From the NCBI GenBank assembly GCA_002316275.1, contig DCDE01000009.1, positions 1 through 64,000 on the forward strand: a stretch of DNA of 64,000 nucleotides, in the 5' to 3' direction. Both the position numbers and the translations under genes were made by a program. The first letter of the stretch is position 1. Each line of letters begins with the position of its first letter. Positions 8,246 through 16,438 of this stretch are shown in pieces. This DNA is from Caldifarciminota bacterium UBA1063 (lineage in GTDB: Bacteria > Hydrothermota > Hydrothermia > UBA1063). The notes under the pieces are model-generated. The model saw only the letters and a program-made list of their open reading frames with translations. It had not been told where the DNA came from and ran no database searches.

Positions 8246-10114
8246 TCATGATGATTTAAGCAATTTATCGATTTTTTCTTTTAAGATTTTATCCATTCCT
8301 GGAAGTGAACCTACAATACGGGAGCTTATGTATCCAGATTTGTCAATTATCACGTGAGTTGGAACGGCGGTAACATTGTATTTTGTGTAAGTGTTACCAA
8401 TATCGAAGGCTATAGTATAGTTGAATGGATTATTAGCGAGGAAGTTACTGACTCTTTCTTCTTGATCATTGGTGATACCGATAAACACTACATCATTGTT
8501 ATCCTTATAACTTTCGACGAGGTTGTTTAATTCAGGTATCTCTCGTCTGCAGGGTCCACACCATGTTGCCCAGAAATTTAGGACTACTATCTTTCCCCTA
8601 AGGTCTTTAAGGGTAATTCTCTTGCCATCGAGAGTTCTTACCTCAAAATCTTCTGCAGGAATCAGGTTTTTCTTCACCGTTTCTTCAATTGTCTTAATTA
8701 GTACGTTTACAGAATCCTTGGGGATGTTCTTATTCAGTAGTTTTGTAGTAACATCATTCTTTAAGTTTTCCTCTTCGGCTCCGGTAACTATTGCAAGGGC
8801 GTAATGTTTTACCGCATCCTCTACTTTACCTGCATTTAGTAAGAAATCTCCTATCGTTTCGTGATCACCAAAATCTGCGTAAAGGTCGCCTCCTTGAGCT
8901 TCGATGGCATTGGCCATTGCGGTAATTGCCTTTTCGCTGTCACCTATGTTTGTAAAGTACCTCGCTTCAACCCTATAGAGGTTAGCTTTCTTCCGTTTTA
9001 TAGATTTAGCTCTCTCTTCAGGTGGATAAAAAGGATATGTATAAGAATAGCTTATCGGGTTAAAAAGTTTTTCGGCAGAAGCGAGAAGGCTATCGACAAC
9101 CCTATAATTTAGTGCTCCCATATCCATTCTGAGAGAAGCCTCTACGATGTAGGGGTCAGGATCCATTGGAAATATCTGGCGGACCTGCCCTAAATATTTT
9201 ATAGCGGTGAGTGTATCACCCAGAACCATGTATCCGTAATACAACGAGTAGTAATAATTTCTTAGAACATTTTTGATTCTTGAAGAGGGCTCTTGTATGA
9301 AATCTGCATATTTGTTAAGCCCCACCTCAAGCCACTTGATACCATCTTTTGCGTTCAGGTTTCGTGCGTACTGATAAAGGTAGCTCATGGCTACGTCCAG
9401 AGCCCCGGGGAAATAAGGTCGCTCTGAGATGTATTTGAAGTAGTCGTAAGTTTTTGAGAAGGAGAAGAAGTACGCAATGTTAAAAGCTGAAACGGCTGAG
9501 AGCAAGTCTCCGGATTCGAACAAAGAATCAGTAGTTTTTTCAAGATCGTAGAGATATTTTGCCTTTTCTCTCTCATCATTAAGTTTGAAGTATTCCACGA
9601 TTTTTTTCCTACCGAAAGCCATTGGTTCACCCGGATAAAATTTCAATTCTTTATCGTAGCACTTTATTGCAGCATTTATGATTTTTTTCTGCTCTTTTTC
9701 GTCTACATCTAAAGCGTATGGGATCGCCTTTTCTTTGTGAAGACCGCAATAGTAATATGCAAGATGCTGCGGCTTATCGCCCTTATAAAATATTACCCCC
9801 TCACCTCCAGGAAAATATATGGCGTCTTGATCGACGATTCTCCAAATGACATAAGAGGTGAGTGTATCCGAGTTTATTGTAATAACCCATCTATCTTTCT
9901 CCTTTCTTGGAGTTACCACATCAAAATCGAAGTCAAGGTTATCCTTTAAAAAGACCACTTCCACCAGTGGATCCTTAAGCTCCTCTTTCATTGTAATCTT
10001 TATAGATTCGCCAGCCTGTGGCTTATCAGGCGACATTTGAATACTTGTACAGCCCATCATTACCGCAATAATTACCGGCAAAAGCATCTTATGCATCCTC
10101 CTACTTTTTATCAT
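8246..10114 (-). CDS. TPR-containing lipoprotein with C-terminal TlpA/ResA-like thioredoxin domain
   Basis: This 622-aa protein begins with a lipoprotein signal ending in the lipobox VMMGC, so it should be lipid-anchored and extracytoplasmic. After a beta-rich N-terminal domain (about residues 25-110) comes a helical region with TPR-like repeats to about residue 480. The last ~140 residues form an AhpC/TSA-type thioredoxin fold with the redox motif WATWCGPC, followed by VPTHVIIDKSG with the cis-proline. Such proteins reduce disulfides of exported or cytochrome substrates; the substrate here is unknown. ATG 10114 follows GGGGGAGG by 9 nt, but a second AGGAGG precedes the internal ATG at codon 10, so the true start may be 27 nt later. 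It follows mlaF by 5 nt. Confidence 0.88.
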   Translation of the reverse strand: MIKSRRMHKMLLPVIIAVMMGCTSIQMSPDKPQAGESIKITMKEELKDPLVEVVFLKDNLDFDFDVVTPRKEKDRWVITINSDTLTSYVIWRIVDQDAIYFPGGEGVIFYKGDKPQHLAYYYCGLHKEKAIPYALDVDEKEQKKIINAAIKCYDKELKFYPGEPMAFGRKKIVEYFKLNDEREKAKYLYDLEKTTDSLFESGDLLSAVSAFNIAYFFSFSKTYDYFKYISERPYFPGALDVAMSYLYQYARNLNAKDGIKWLEVGLNKYADFIQEPSSRIKNVLRNYYYSLYYGYMVLGDTLTAIKYLGQVRQIFPMDPDPYIVEASLRMDMGALNYRVVDSLLASAEKLFNPISYSYTYPFYPPEERAKSIKRKKANLYRVEARYFTNIGDSEKAITAMANAIEAQGGDLYADFGDHETIGDFLLNAGKVEDAVKHYALAIVTGAEEENLKNDVTTKLLNKNIPKDSVNVLIKTIEETVKKNLIPAEDFEVRTLDGKRITLKDLRGKIVVLNFWATWCGPCRREIPELNNLVESYKDNNDVVFIGITNDQEERVSNFLANNPFNYTIAFDIGNTYTKYNVTAVPTHVIIDKSGYISSRIVGSLPGMDKILKEKIDKLLKSS

Positions 10115-10119
10115 AATAA

Positions 10120-10857
10120 CTAACCTCCCCCTTGTGTTTCAAATAGTTTAACAATCTCTTCACTTTTTCCTTCCAATATTTCTGATGGGGTTAGCTCTTC
10201 TTTAACCTTTCCTTCGTAAAGGAAAAGAATCCTATCAGAAAGGCGTACTGCCACTTCGAGGTCGTGAGTGACTATGATAGTTGTCTTCTTTTTTTCATCG
10301 GTTAATCTTTTCATTATTTCTATGATGGTGTTGCGGGTTACGGGGTCAAGGCCCAGTGTGGGCTCGTCGTACAATATTAATTCTGGTTCAGTAACAAGTG
10401 CCCTCGCGATAGCTACTCTTTTTTGCATCCCCCCTGAAAGCTCAGATACCCGTAAGTTTTCTAACCCCTTCATATCGACCATCTCTAATATCTTTGCAAC
10501 TTTCTCCTTTATCTCGTCAGTGTTTACCTTCTTGACAACAAAGGGATAGGCAATATTTTCAAATACGGATAGTGAATCAAAAAGGGCAGAGCTTTGGAAA
10601 ACGAAACCAATATTCTCTCGTATTTTTAAAAGTTCTGATCTTCTTATGTTGAAGATATCTTTCCCAAAGATTTCAACTTTCCCTTGATCAGGTCTTATAA
10701 GTCCTACAAGGATCTTTAAAAGTATGGTTTTCCCCACCCCACTTCTGCCAAGAATACACACTGCCTCACCTCTTTGTACTTTGAAGCTAATTCCATCAAG
10801 TACCTTCGTATCTCCGAAAGACTTATGCAGATTATAAGTAACGGCAGTATCAACCAT
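10120..10857 (-). CDS. mlaF: MlaF-type phospholipid ABC transporter ATP-binding protein
   Basis: This ATPase (245 aa) pairs with the MlaE permease to move phospholipids between the inner and outer membranes. It shows Walker A GRSGVGKT, a Q-loop in IGFVFQSSALFD, the signature LSGGMQKRVAIARAL (GGMQKR is typical of the MlaF/Ttg2A group), Walker B LILYDEPTLGLDP and a switch-region His in IIVTHDLE. The frame extends upstream to 10938, but ATG 10857 is chosen because GGGAG lies upstream and MVDTAVTYNLHKSFG is the natural domain start. It overlaps mlaE by 8 nt, indicating translational coupling. Confidence 0.92.
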   Translation of the reverse strand: MVDTAVTYNLHKSFGDTKVLDGISFKVQRGEAVCILGRSGVGKTILLKILVGLIRPDQGKVEIFGKDIFNIRRSELLKIRENIGFVFQSSALFDSLSVFENIAYPFVVKKVNTDEIKEKVAKILEMVDMKGLENLRVSELSGGMQKRVAIARALVTEPELILYDEPTLGLDPVTRNTIIEIMKRLTDEKKKTTIIVTHDLEVAVRLSDRILFLYEGKVKEELTPSEILEGKSEEIVKLFETQGGG

Positions 10858-11599
10858 AAATAATACTCCCAATGATATAATCGGAGAGCAACACAAATAC
10901 GGAAGAATAAATAACTGCACGCATAGTTGATATTCCAACGCCCTTCGCCCCTTCCCTTGTGTTTATTCCCATAAAGCAACTAATGGAGGTGATAACGAAT
11001 CCAAAGGCGATACCTTTAATAATACCACCGATGAAATCCTTTATGTAAAAATGTTCTAAGAATGCTGCAAAAAAGACAGAATATTCTACTTCAAGCATGA
11101 ATTTCGAAGCCAATGAAGAACTTAGGATACCCATAGCATCGGCAAAGACTACAAGTAAAGGCGTAATGAGGGTTCCTGCTAAGATTCTTGGGAATATCAG
11201 GTGTTTGTAAGGGTCTACGCCCATAACTTCCATTGCATCAAGTTGTTCGGTGACCTTCATAGTTGCAAGTTCTGATGCTATAGAGGCACCAGCCCTGCCT
11301 GCAAGTATAAGAGCTGTTAGTACAGGGCCTAATTCAATTGTAATCATCTTTCCTACGCCTGCGCCCAAAAGATCCAGAGGTAATAAACCCATTATCTGAT
11401 AGGCGCTCTGGACACTTGTTACCATTCCCGTAAATGCTGCTGCAAGTGCCACGATGAAAAGAGAATTAACAGAAAAAAATTCAAGCTGCTTGAAGATTTC
11501 ATCCTTTCGTAAAACAGCCACCCCTGAAATTGAATAATAAAGCATAAGAAAGTATGAGCCAATGTTTCTGAAGATGTTTTTAATACCTGAGATCACCAC
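10850..11599 (-). CDS. mlaE: MlaE-type phospholipid ABC transporter permease
   Basis: This 249-aa membrane protein matches the MlaE permease family, with an amphipathic N-terminal helix and about five hydrophobic segments. Hallmarks are the conserved ALILAGRAGASIASELATMKVTEQLDAMEVMG block, which contains the family Glu residues near the membrane cavity, and PRILAGTLITPLLV. It works with MlaF in retrograde or anterograde phospholipid transport that keeps the outer membrane asymmetric. The substrate-binding MCE protein MlaD, normally the next gene, is not in this window. The start overlaps the accC stop by 7 nt. Confidence 0.92.
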   Translation of the reverse strand: MVISGIKNIFRNIGSYFLMLYYSISGVAVLRKDEIFKQLEFFSVNSLFIVALAAAFTGMVTSVQSAYQIMGLLPLDLLGAGVGKMITIELGPVLTALILAGRAGASIASELATMKVTEQLDAMEVMGVDPYKHLIFPRILAGTLITPLLVVFADAMGILSSSLASKFMLEVEYSVFFAAFLEHFYIKDFIGGIIKGIAFGFVITSISCFMGINTREGAKGVGISTMRAVIYSSVFVLLSDYIIGSIIYG

Positions 11600-12933
11600 T
11601 TAAACCTTTCCAAGAAATGTGTATCGATGTTGCCATTTATAAAATTTTCATCTTCAATTAACTTCAGGAAAAAAGGAATGGTCGTGTCTAAGCCATCGAT
11701 TACAGTTTCCTCTAAAGCTCTCTTGAGCCTGGATATTGTTAGTGGTCTATCTTTATCATGGACAATGATCTTTGCAATGAGCGAATCATACGACGATGGT
11801 ATAGTATAGCCCTGGTATACATGGGTGTCTACTCTCACACCAGGCCCTCCGGGTAAATGTAGCACCTTTATCGTTCCTGGTGATGGGATAAAACCTCTAT
11901 CGGGATCCTCTGCATTAACTCTTACCTCAATAGCATGTCCTGAGATTTTTACATCTTTTTGAGAAATTGGTAACTTTTCCCCCATTGCAACAAGTATCTG
12001 TAGTCTCACGAGATCTTCTCCCGTAACCCATTCAGTTACGGGATGTTCCACCTGTATCCTTGTATTCATCTCCATAAAATAGAAGTTGTCTTCTGGATCT
12101 AAAAGAAATTCCAGGGTTCCGGCGGAATAGTAACCAATAGAGAGTGCCCCTTCTACCGCTTTTCCTCCCATTAATTGTCTTAAGTTTTCGTTAATGACAG
12201 GTGAGGGTGATTCCTCAAGTAACTTTTGATGCCTCCTCTGAATAGAGCATTCTCTTTCACCTAAATAAACCATATTCCCAAATTTGTCGCCTAATACCTG
12301 TATTTCAATATGTCTCGGCTTTTCGAAATATTTTTCAACATAAACTCTCGGATCGCCAAAGGCATTTTCTGCCTCTTTTCGAGCCATATAAAATGCCTTT
12401 TCCAAGCCCGTTGCATCCCCCACTATCCGCATGCCACGTCCGCCTCCGCCTGCTGCGGCCTTTATGATTACAGGAAAACCAACCTCTTCGATGACATCCT
12501 TAACATCTTTAATGGATTCTGCGGGTTCCTCTGTGCCAGGAATAACCGGTACTCCCGCTCTTTTCATAGTTTTTCTTGCTTCAATTTTATCTCCCATAAG
12601 TTTCATTGAAGAGTGAGACGGCCCAATAAAAGTTATTCCAGTAGCTTCTACAAGCTCTGCGAAATCGGGATTTTCGGATAGAAACCCATAACCTGGGTGA
12701 ATTGCATCGGCATCTGAGATTTCGGCTGCACTCAAGATCTTTGAAAAATTTAGATAGCTATCCTTAGGAGATGCAGGGCCAATACATACAGCATAATCAG
12801 CCATTTCTACATGGAGAGCGTCTCCATCTGCGTCTGAATAAATAGCCACGGACTCGATACCCAGCTCTTTTAGAGCCCTGATTATTCTAACAGCAATTTC
12901 ACCCCTGTTTGCAACGAGGACTCTCTTAAACAT
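11593..12933 (-). CDS. accC: Acetyl-CoA carboxylase, biotin carboxylase subunit
   Basis: This 446-aa ATP-grasp enzyme carboxylates biotin on AccB using bicarbonate and ATP, the first half-reaction of acetyl-CoA carboxylase in fatty-acid synthesis. It opens with FKRVLVANRGEIAVRIIRALKELG. It carries the glycine-rich AAAGGGGRGMRIV loop, ERECSIQRRHQKLLEESPS, and EMNTRIQVEHPVTEWVTGEDLV with the catalytic Glu, Asn, Arg and Glu. The length is normal for free AccC. It is not next to accB, which lies near 58 kb beside efp. It sits between rimO and mlaE in a tightly packed minus-strand series, and pyruvate carboxylase subunit A is a less likely alternative. Confidence 0.94.
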   Translation of the reverse strand: MFKRVLVANRGEIAVRIIRALKELGIESVAIYSDADGDALHVEMADYAVCIGPASPKDSYLNFSKILSAAEISDADAIHPGYGFLSENPDFAELVEATGITFIGPSHSSMKLMGDKIEARKTMKRAGVPVIPGTEEPAESIKDVKDVIEEVGFPVIIKAAAGGGGRGMRIVGDATGLEKAFYMARKEAENAFGDPRVYVEKYFEKPRHIEIQVLGDKFGNMVYLGERECSIQRRHQKLLEESPSPVINENLRQLMGGKAVEGALSIGYYSAGTLEFLLDPEDNFYFMEMNTRIQVEHPVTEWVTGEDLVRLQILVAMGEKLPISQKDVKISGHAIEVRVNAEDPDRGFIPSPGTIKVLHLPGGPGVRVDTHVYQGYTIPSSYDSLIAKIIVHDKDRPLTISRLKRALEETVIDGLDTTIPFFLKLIEDENFINGNIDTHFLERFKW

Positions 12934-12942
12934 ATGCCAATT

Positions 12943-14184
12943 TTAATGCTCTACTTTCACACCAACAAGATCGAGGTCCTGCTTAACATCGATAATTTTT
13001 GCTTTGCACGGCCATATTTCAACTTTATTGTTTTTTAGCTCAACACCGAAATCGATGTACGGTGCATCGTATTGAGACCAGGTATGCTCGCCCTGTTTAA
13101 AAACAATGATATCATACCCTAAGAGGCTGCTCTGCACTTTAGCCATTATTTCATGCGCAATTTCGAAAGCCATTTCGTACCTTTCTTCCTTTACATCTTC
13201 GTCGAGTTCCTCAAATCTTTGAGAAGGAGTAGAGGATTCTGAAGAATATTTGAAAATCGATATTCTCTCAGGTCTCAAATCTTCCATAAACGTGAGCAGA
13301 TGCTCGAAGTCTTGATCAGTTTCAGTCGGAAATCCAACCATTATATCTACCCTGATGAAAAATTGTGGGAGATGTTTTCTTACAAGCTCTACGGAGCGGC
13401 GAACAGATCTTTCACCCCCTGCTCTTTTCATATCTTTTAACACTCTGTTAGAAATGTGTTGGATGGGGATATGAAGGTAAGGAAGTATCCCCGGCGTGCC
13501 GTCAATAACACGGATGATATCTTCATTTATTCCGTGTGGGTGTAAATACATCAATCGGTAATAGGGGCCAATTGGTAGGTTTTTTAATAAACTCTGGAGT
13601 TTTTCGCCAATATCAATACCGTAAAGAGACAAATCTTGGGCAATAAGAATAAATTCTTGCACCCCTTCTGAATACAATCCTTCAATTTCTCTTATGATAT
13701 CTGTTAGGGGTCTGGATCGCAGTGGCCCTTTGATTTTTGAAATCACACAGTAGCTGCACCTCCTTGTGCACCCCTCCTGGATTTTCGTATAATGAAAGAT
13801 GGAATCTCGAGTAAAATACTGATTATTAAAGGTTGGAAGTGCAGTTTGTCCTTTACGTCTTTTCCCTTTACTGATGCCAACCAGGGTGTCGAGGTAGACT
13901 GCTCGAAGCCCATTTCCTTCGAGATACCTTACCCCGAGCCTTTCTACGGCACATCCGGTCACGATTAACTCCTTGTTGTGTTTCTTCCAATAAGAGATTC
14001 TTTCATAGAGTTCATTTAATGCTTCCTGGAGGAATCCACAACTATTGATGATTATAACATCTGAATGCTCCGGGTTCTTGTATACCTTACCGAGGGAAGT
14101 GAGATGTTTAATTATTATTCTTGAGTCGACCTCATTTTTTGGACAGCCGAGGGTATCGACGTAAAAAGATCTAAAATCCATCAT
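12943..14184 (-). CDS. rimO: Ribosomal protein S12 methylthiotransferase
   Basis: RimO adds a methylthio group to an aspartate of ribosomal protein S12. The protein (413 aa) has the UPF0004 cluster-binding cysteines in DTLGCPKNEVDS, INSCGFL and VTGCAVER, the radical-SAM motif CTRRCSYCVISKIKGPLRSR, and a C-terminal TRAM region. DTLGCPKN and KGPLRSR separate RimO from MiaB. The frame is open to a TTG at 14199, but ATG 14184, which overlaps the upstream phosphoesterase gene by 14 nt, fits the family start MDFRSFYVDTLG better. Only a weak AGAAAGA precedes it, so coupling to upstream translation is likely. Confidence 0.93.
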   Translation of the reverse strand: MMDFRSFYVDTLGCPKNEVDSRIIIKHLTSLGKVYKNPEHSDVIIINSCGFLQEALNELYERISYWKKHNKELIVTGCAVERLGVRYLEGNGLRAVYLDTLVGISKGKRRKGQTALPTFNNQYFTRDSIFHYTKIQEGCTRRCSYCVISKIKGPLRSRPLTDIIREIEGLYSEGVQEFILIAQDLSLYGIDIGEKLQSLLKNLPIGPYYRLMYLHPHGINEDIIRVIDGTPGILPYLHIPIQHISNRVLKDMKRAGGERSVRRSVELVRKHLPQFFIRVDIMVGFPTETDQDFEHLLTFMEDLRPERISIFKYSSESSTPSQRFEELDEDVKEERYEMAFEIAHEIMAKVQSSLLGYDIIVFKQGEHTWSQYDAPYIDFGVELKNNKVEIWPCKAKIIDVKQDLDLVGVKVEH

Positions 14185-14902
14185 AGAGTCTTTCTGCAAG
14201 TAAGGGATTTAAACCTGCTTTAATTACATCAGCTGCCACCGAATCGATATCATATTCAACTCTGTAGTTCCTATATACTCCCTCGTCAGTTTCTATAATT
14301 CCAAAACTTGCCTCTGGGGACCCATCTCTTGGTTGGCCCACACTTCCTGGATTTATAAGGTATCTTAAACCTTTCTCTAAGCGCACTGTGTTTCCTAACA
14401 TAGTTATTCTGTCTTTTTCTTCATTATACTCAAAGATAACTGGGATGTGGGTGTGACCGACAAAGATAACTTGGTTTAATGTAAGGCGAATTTCTCGTGC
14501 AGCATGGGAGGAAGAATAAATATAATTGAATTCCTCTGGTTCTGTGGGAGTACCATGTACGAAAAGGTAATCGTCAACCTCTGAAGTAAGTGGGAGTTTT
14601 TTTAAGAATTCGAGTGAGTCCTTTGATAGGAAACGGATGTTATAAAATAGCGCATCCCTTGCAATTTCATTAAAGTATGCAGTAATACTTTGTGGATGCA
14701 AAATGCCGTAATCGTGGTTACCAAGGATGGCAATCTTCAGTTTATCTTTTAGTTCCTCAATTACTTCATTTGGGGAAGTATAGTATCCTACAAAGTCACC
14801 AAGGCAGATGATCTCGTCATAACCTATTCGTTTTGCTTTTTTCAGTACTTCTTTAAGAGCAATTAGATTTGAATGAATGTCCGATAGGATCAGGTACCTC
14901 AT
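14171..14902 (-). CDS. Calcineurin-like metallophosphoesterase (YfcE/MJ0936-like)
   Basis: This 243-aa protein carries the full set of metallophosphoesterase motifs: SDIHSNL, CLGDFVGY, LGNHDYG, VGHTHIP, and a conserved tail INPGSVGQPRDGSPEASF. These give the two-metal active site of the YfcE/DUF2813-type phosphodiesterases. The physiological substrate is unknown; relatives hydrolyse model cyclic or linear phosphodiesters. The start ATG overlaps the nusB stop by 4 nt and the 3' end overlaps rimO, so it is inside a coupled operon. Confidence 0.9.
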   Translation of the reverse strand: MRYLILSDIHSNLIALKEVLKKAKRIGYDEIICLGDFVGYYTSPNEVIEELKDKLKIAILGNHDYGILHPQSITAYFNEIARDALFYNIRFLSKDSLEFLKKLPLTSEVDDYLFVHGTPTEPEEFNYIYSSSHAAREIRLTLNQVIFVGHTHIPVIFEYNEEKDRITMLGNTVRLEKGLRYLINPGSVGQPRDGSPEASFGIIETDEGVYRNYRVEYDIDSVAADVIKAGLNPLLAERLYDGF

Positions 14903-15348
14903 TTCCTTAGGCCAAGCGTTCGGCAGATAGAGTCTACTACAGCGTTAACGAGAAGCGGAGCTCTGTTTGAAGAGTATTTTTTTGCAAGGTTAACTGCCTC
15001 GGAAATAGTGACCTTGAAACCTACGTCTCCCATGGCGATAAGCTCGCAGACAGCCAGTTCAAGGATTGAAAGATCGAGGGTATTCATTCTCTCAACTTCC
15101 CATCGCTCGAGATGCTGGTTTATAAACTCATCGGCTTTCTCTTTATGCATCTCATATGCATCAACTTCTCTTGTAAAAAATTCGAGGGACTCCTGGTCCA
15201 GATTGTGGATTTCGAGTTCTTCTTCGTCAATTAAACTCAGAACCTCTTTTTTACAATCTTCTAAGTTTAGTTTTTCTTTTATCTTAGTGCAGTATATGGT
15301 GAAAAGTGCCAGTTCTCTTGCTATTCTTCTTGATTCAGCTATACCCAT
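14899..15348 (-). CDS. nusB: Transcription antitermination factor NusB
   Basis: This 149-aa all-helical protein fits NusB, which binds boxA RNA with S10 (NusE) in rRNA antitermination complexes. It has the N-terminal SRRIARELALFTIYC segment (family form is R..ARe.alq.LY), the central LDLSILELAVCEL, and the C-terminal VTISEAVNLAKKYSS..APLLVNAVVDSI block. Length matches the family. It overlaps hisC by 14 nt and the phosphoesterase gene by 4 nt, typical of coupled translation. Confidence 0.93.
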   Translation of the reverse strand: MGIAESRRIARELALFTIYCTKIKEKLNLEDCKKEVLSLIDEEELEIHNLDQESLEFFTREVDAYEMHKEKADEFINQHLERWEVERMNTLDLSILELAVCELIAMGDVGFKVTISEAVNLAKKYSSNRAPLLVNAVVDSICRTLGLRK

Positions 15349-16438
15349 GTTCCAAAAATTCTTTTAGTCCCTCTACCAACTTTTGATTTTGTGAGGGTGT
15401 TCCTACCGTAATTCTAAGACAGGTAGGAAGGCTATAATTTTTAACTGGTCTTACTATTATTCCCTTTTTGAGCAGGAAATTGTAAGGTTTATCGGAATTA
15501 ATACCGAGATCTACAAGGATGAAGTTCCCCCATGATTTATAAAACTTCAAATTCATTTTCGAAAATTCTTCATAAAGATATTCAAGGCCTTTTGAGTTCA
15601 TCTCAACGGATTTTCTCACATGTTCGGTATCTTCCAGGGCATAGTAGGCTGCTATTTGTGCCATTGTATTTACGTTAAAGGGAAGTCTTGTCCTCCCTAA
15701 TGCATCAATAATTTCCTTCTTTGCGAATGCGTAGCCAAGTCTGAGCCCAGCTAATCCGTAAACCTTAGAGAAGGTCCTGAGAACGATTACGTTTCTGCCT
15801 TGTTTGACGTAATCAATGGTTTCTTTAAAATGTTCTCCCCGTGCATATTCATAGTATGCTTCGTCCCAAACAACGATGACATCTTCGGGAACTCTTTTCA
15901 TAAAATCTTCAACTTCGTCTTTTGGGCACAGGGTCCCCATAGGATTGGTTGGGTTATCTATAAATACAACTTTTGTGTCCTCTTTGATGTCTTCTAAGAT
16001 GAGGTTAAGGTCAATTTTGCCATCTTTCATTGGAGTTTCGATCACCCTTGCGCCAACAATATCCCCTATTATCTTATACAATGAAAAAGATTTTTCTGAT
16101 GTGACAATTGATTCTCCGGGATTCACAAAAGCAAGGTCTATCATCTGCATAATTTCAACAGAGCCATTACCTAAGATTACTTCATCGGTGCTAAGTCCAT
16201 TCATTTCCGCAATTTTCTTTGTGAGACTGTATGCGGAATCATCGGGATACAGGTTTAGTTCCTTTATATATCTTGACACCATTTCCATCGCCTTTGGAGA
16301 AGGGCCAAGAGGGTTTTCATTAGAGGCCAGTTTTATGATCTCACCCTTAATCCCGAGTTCCCTTGTAAGTTCTTCGATGGGTTTGCCCGGGACATAGGGC
16401 TTTACACTTCTGATTTTCCATCTGGCAAGATTATGCAT
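15335..16438 (-). CDS. hisC: Histidinol-phosphate aminotransferase
   Basis: This 367-aa class I/II PLP aminotransferase converts imidazole-acetol phosphate and glutamate to histidinol phosphate. Evidence is the HisC-like start (VKPYVPGKPIEELTRELG), IKLASNENPLGPSPKA, VFIDNPTNPMGT, WDEAYYEYA, and RTFSKVYGLAGLRLGYA with the PLP lysine. GGAGGG lies just before ATG 16438. The gene overlaps the amidase gene by 37 nt. No other his gene is in the window, so broader activity, for example on aromatic amino acids, cannot be excluded. Confidence 0.9.
   Translation of the reverse strand: MHNLARWKIRSVKPYVPGKPIEELTRELGIKGEIIKLASNENPLGPSPKAMEMVSRYIKELNLYPDDSAYSLTKKIAEMNGLSTDEVILGNGSVEIMQMIDLAFVNPGESIVTSEKSFSLYKIIGDIVGARVIETPMKDGKIDLNLILEDIKEDTKVVFIDNPTNPMGTLCPKDEVEDFMKRVPEDVIVVWDEAYYEYARGEHFKETIDYVKQGRNVIVLRTFSKVYGLAGLRLGYAFAKKEIIDALGRTRLPFNVNTMAQIAAYYALEDTEHVRKSVEMNSKGLEYLYEEFSKMNLKFYKSWGNFILVDLGINSDKPYNFLLKKGIIVRPVKNYSLPTCLRITVGTPSQNQKLVEGLKEFLEHGYS

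Noticed and set aside
12310..12616. Plus-strand frames opposite accC
   Set aside because: They lie entirely antisense to a well conserved gene and show no family features.
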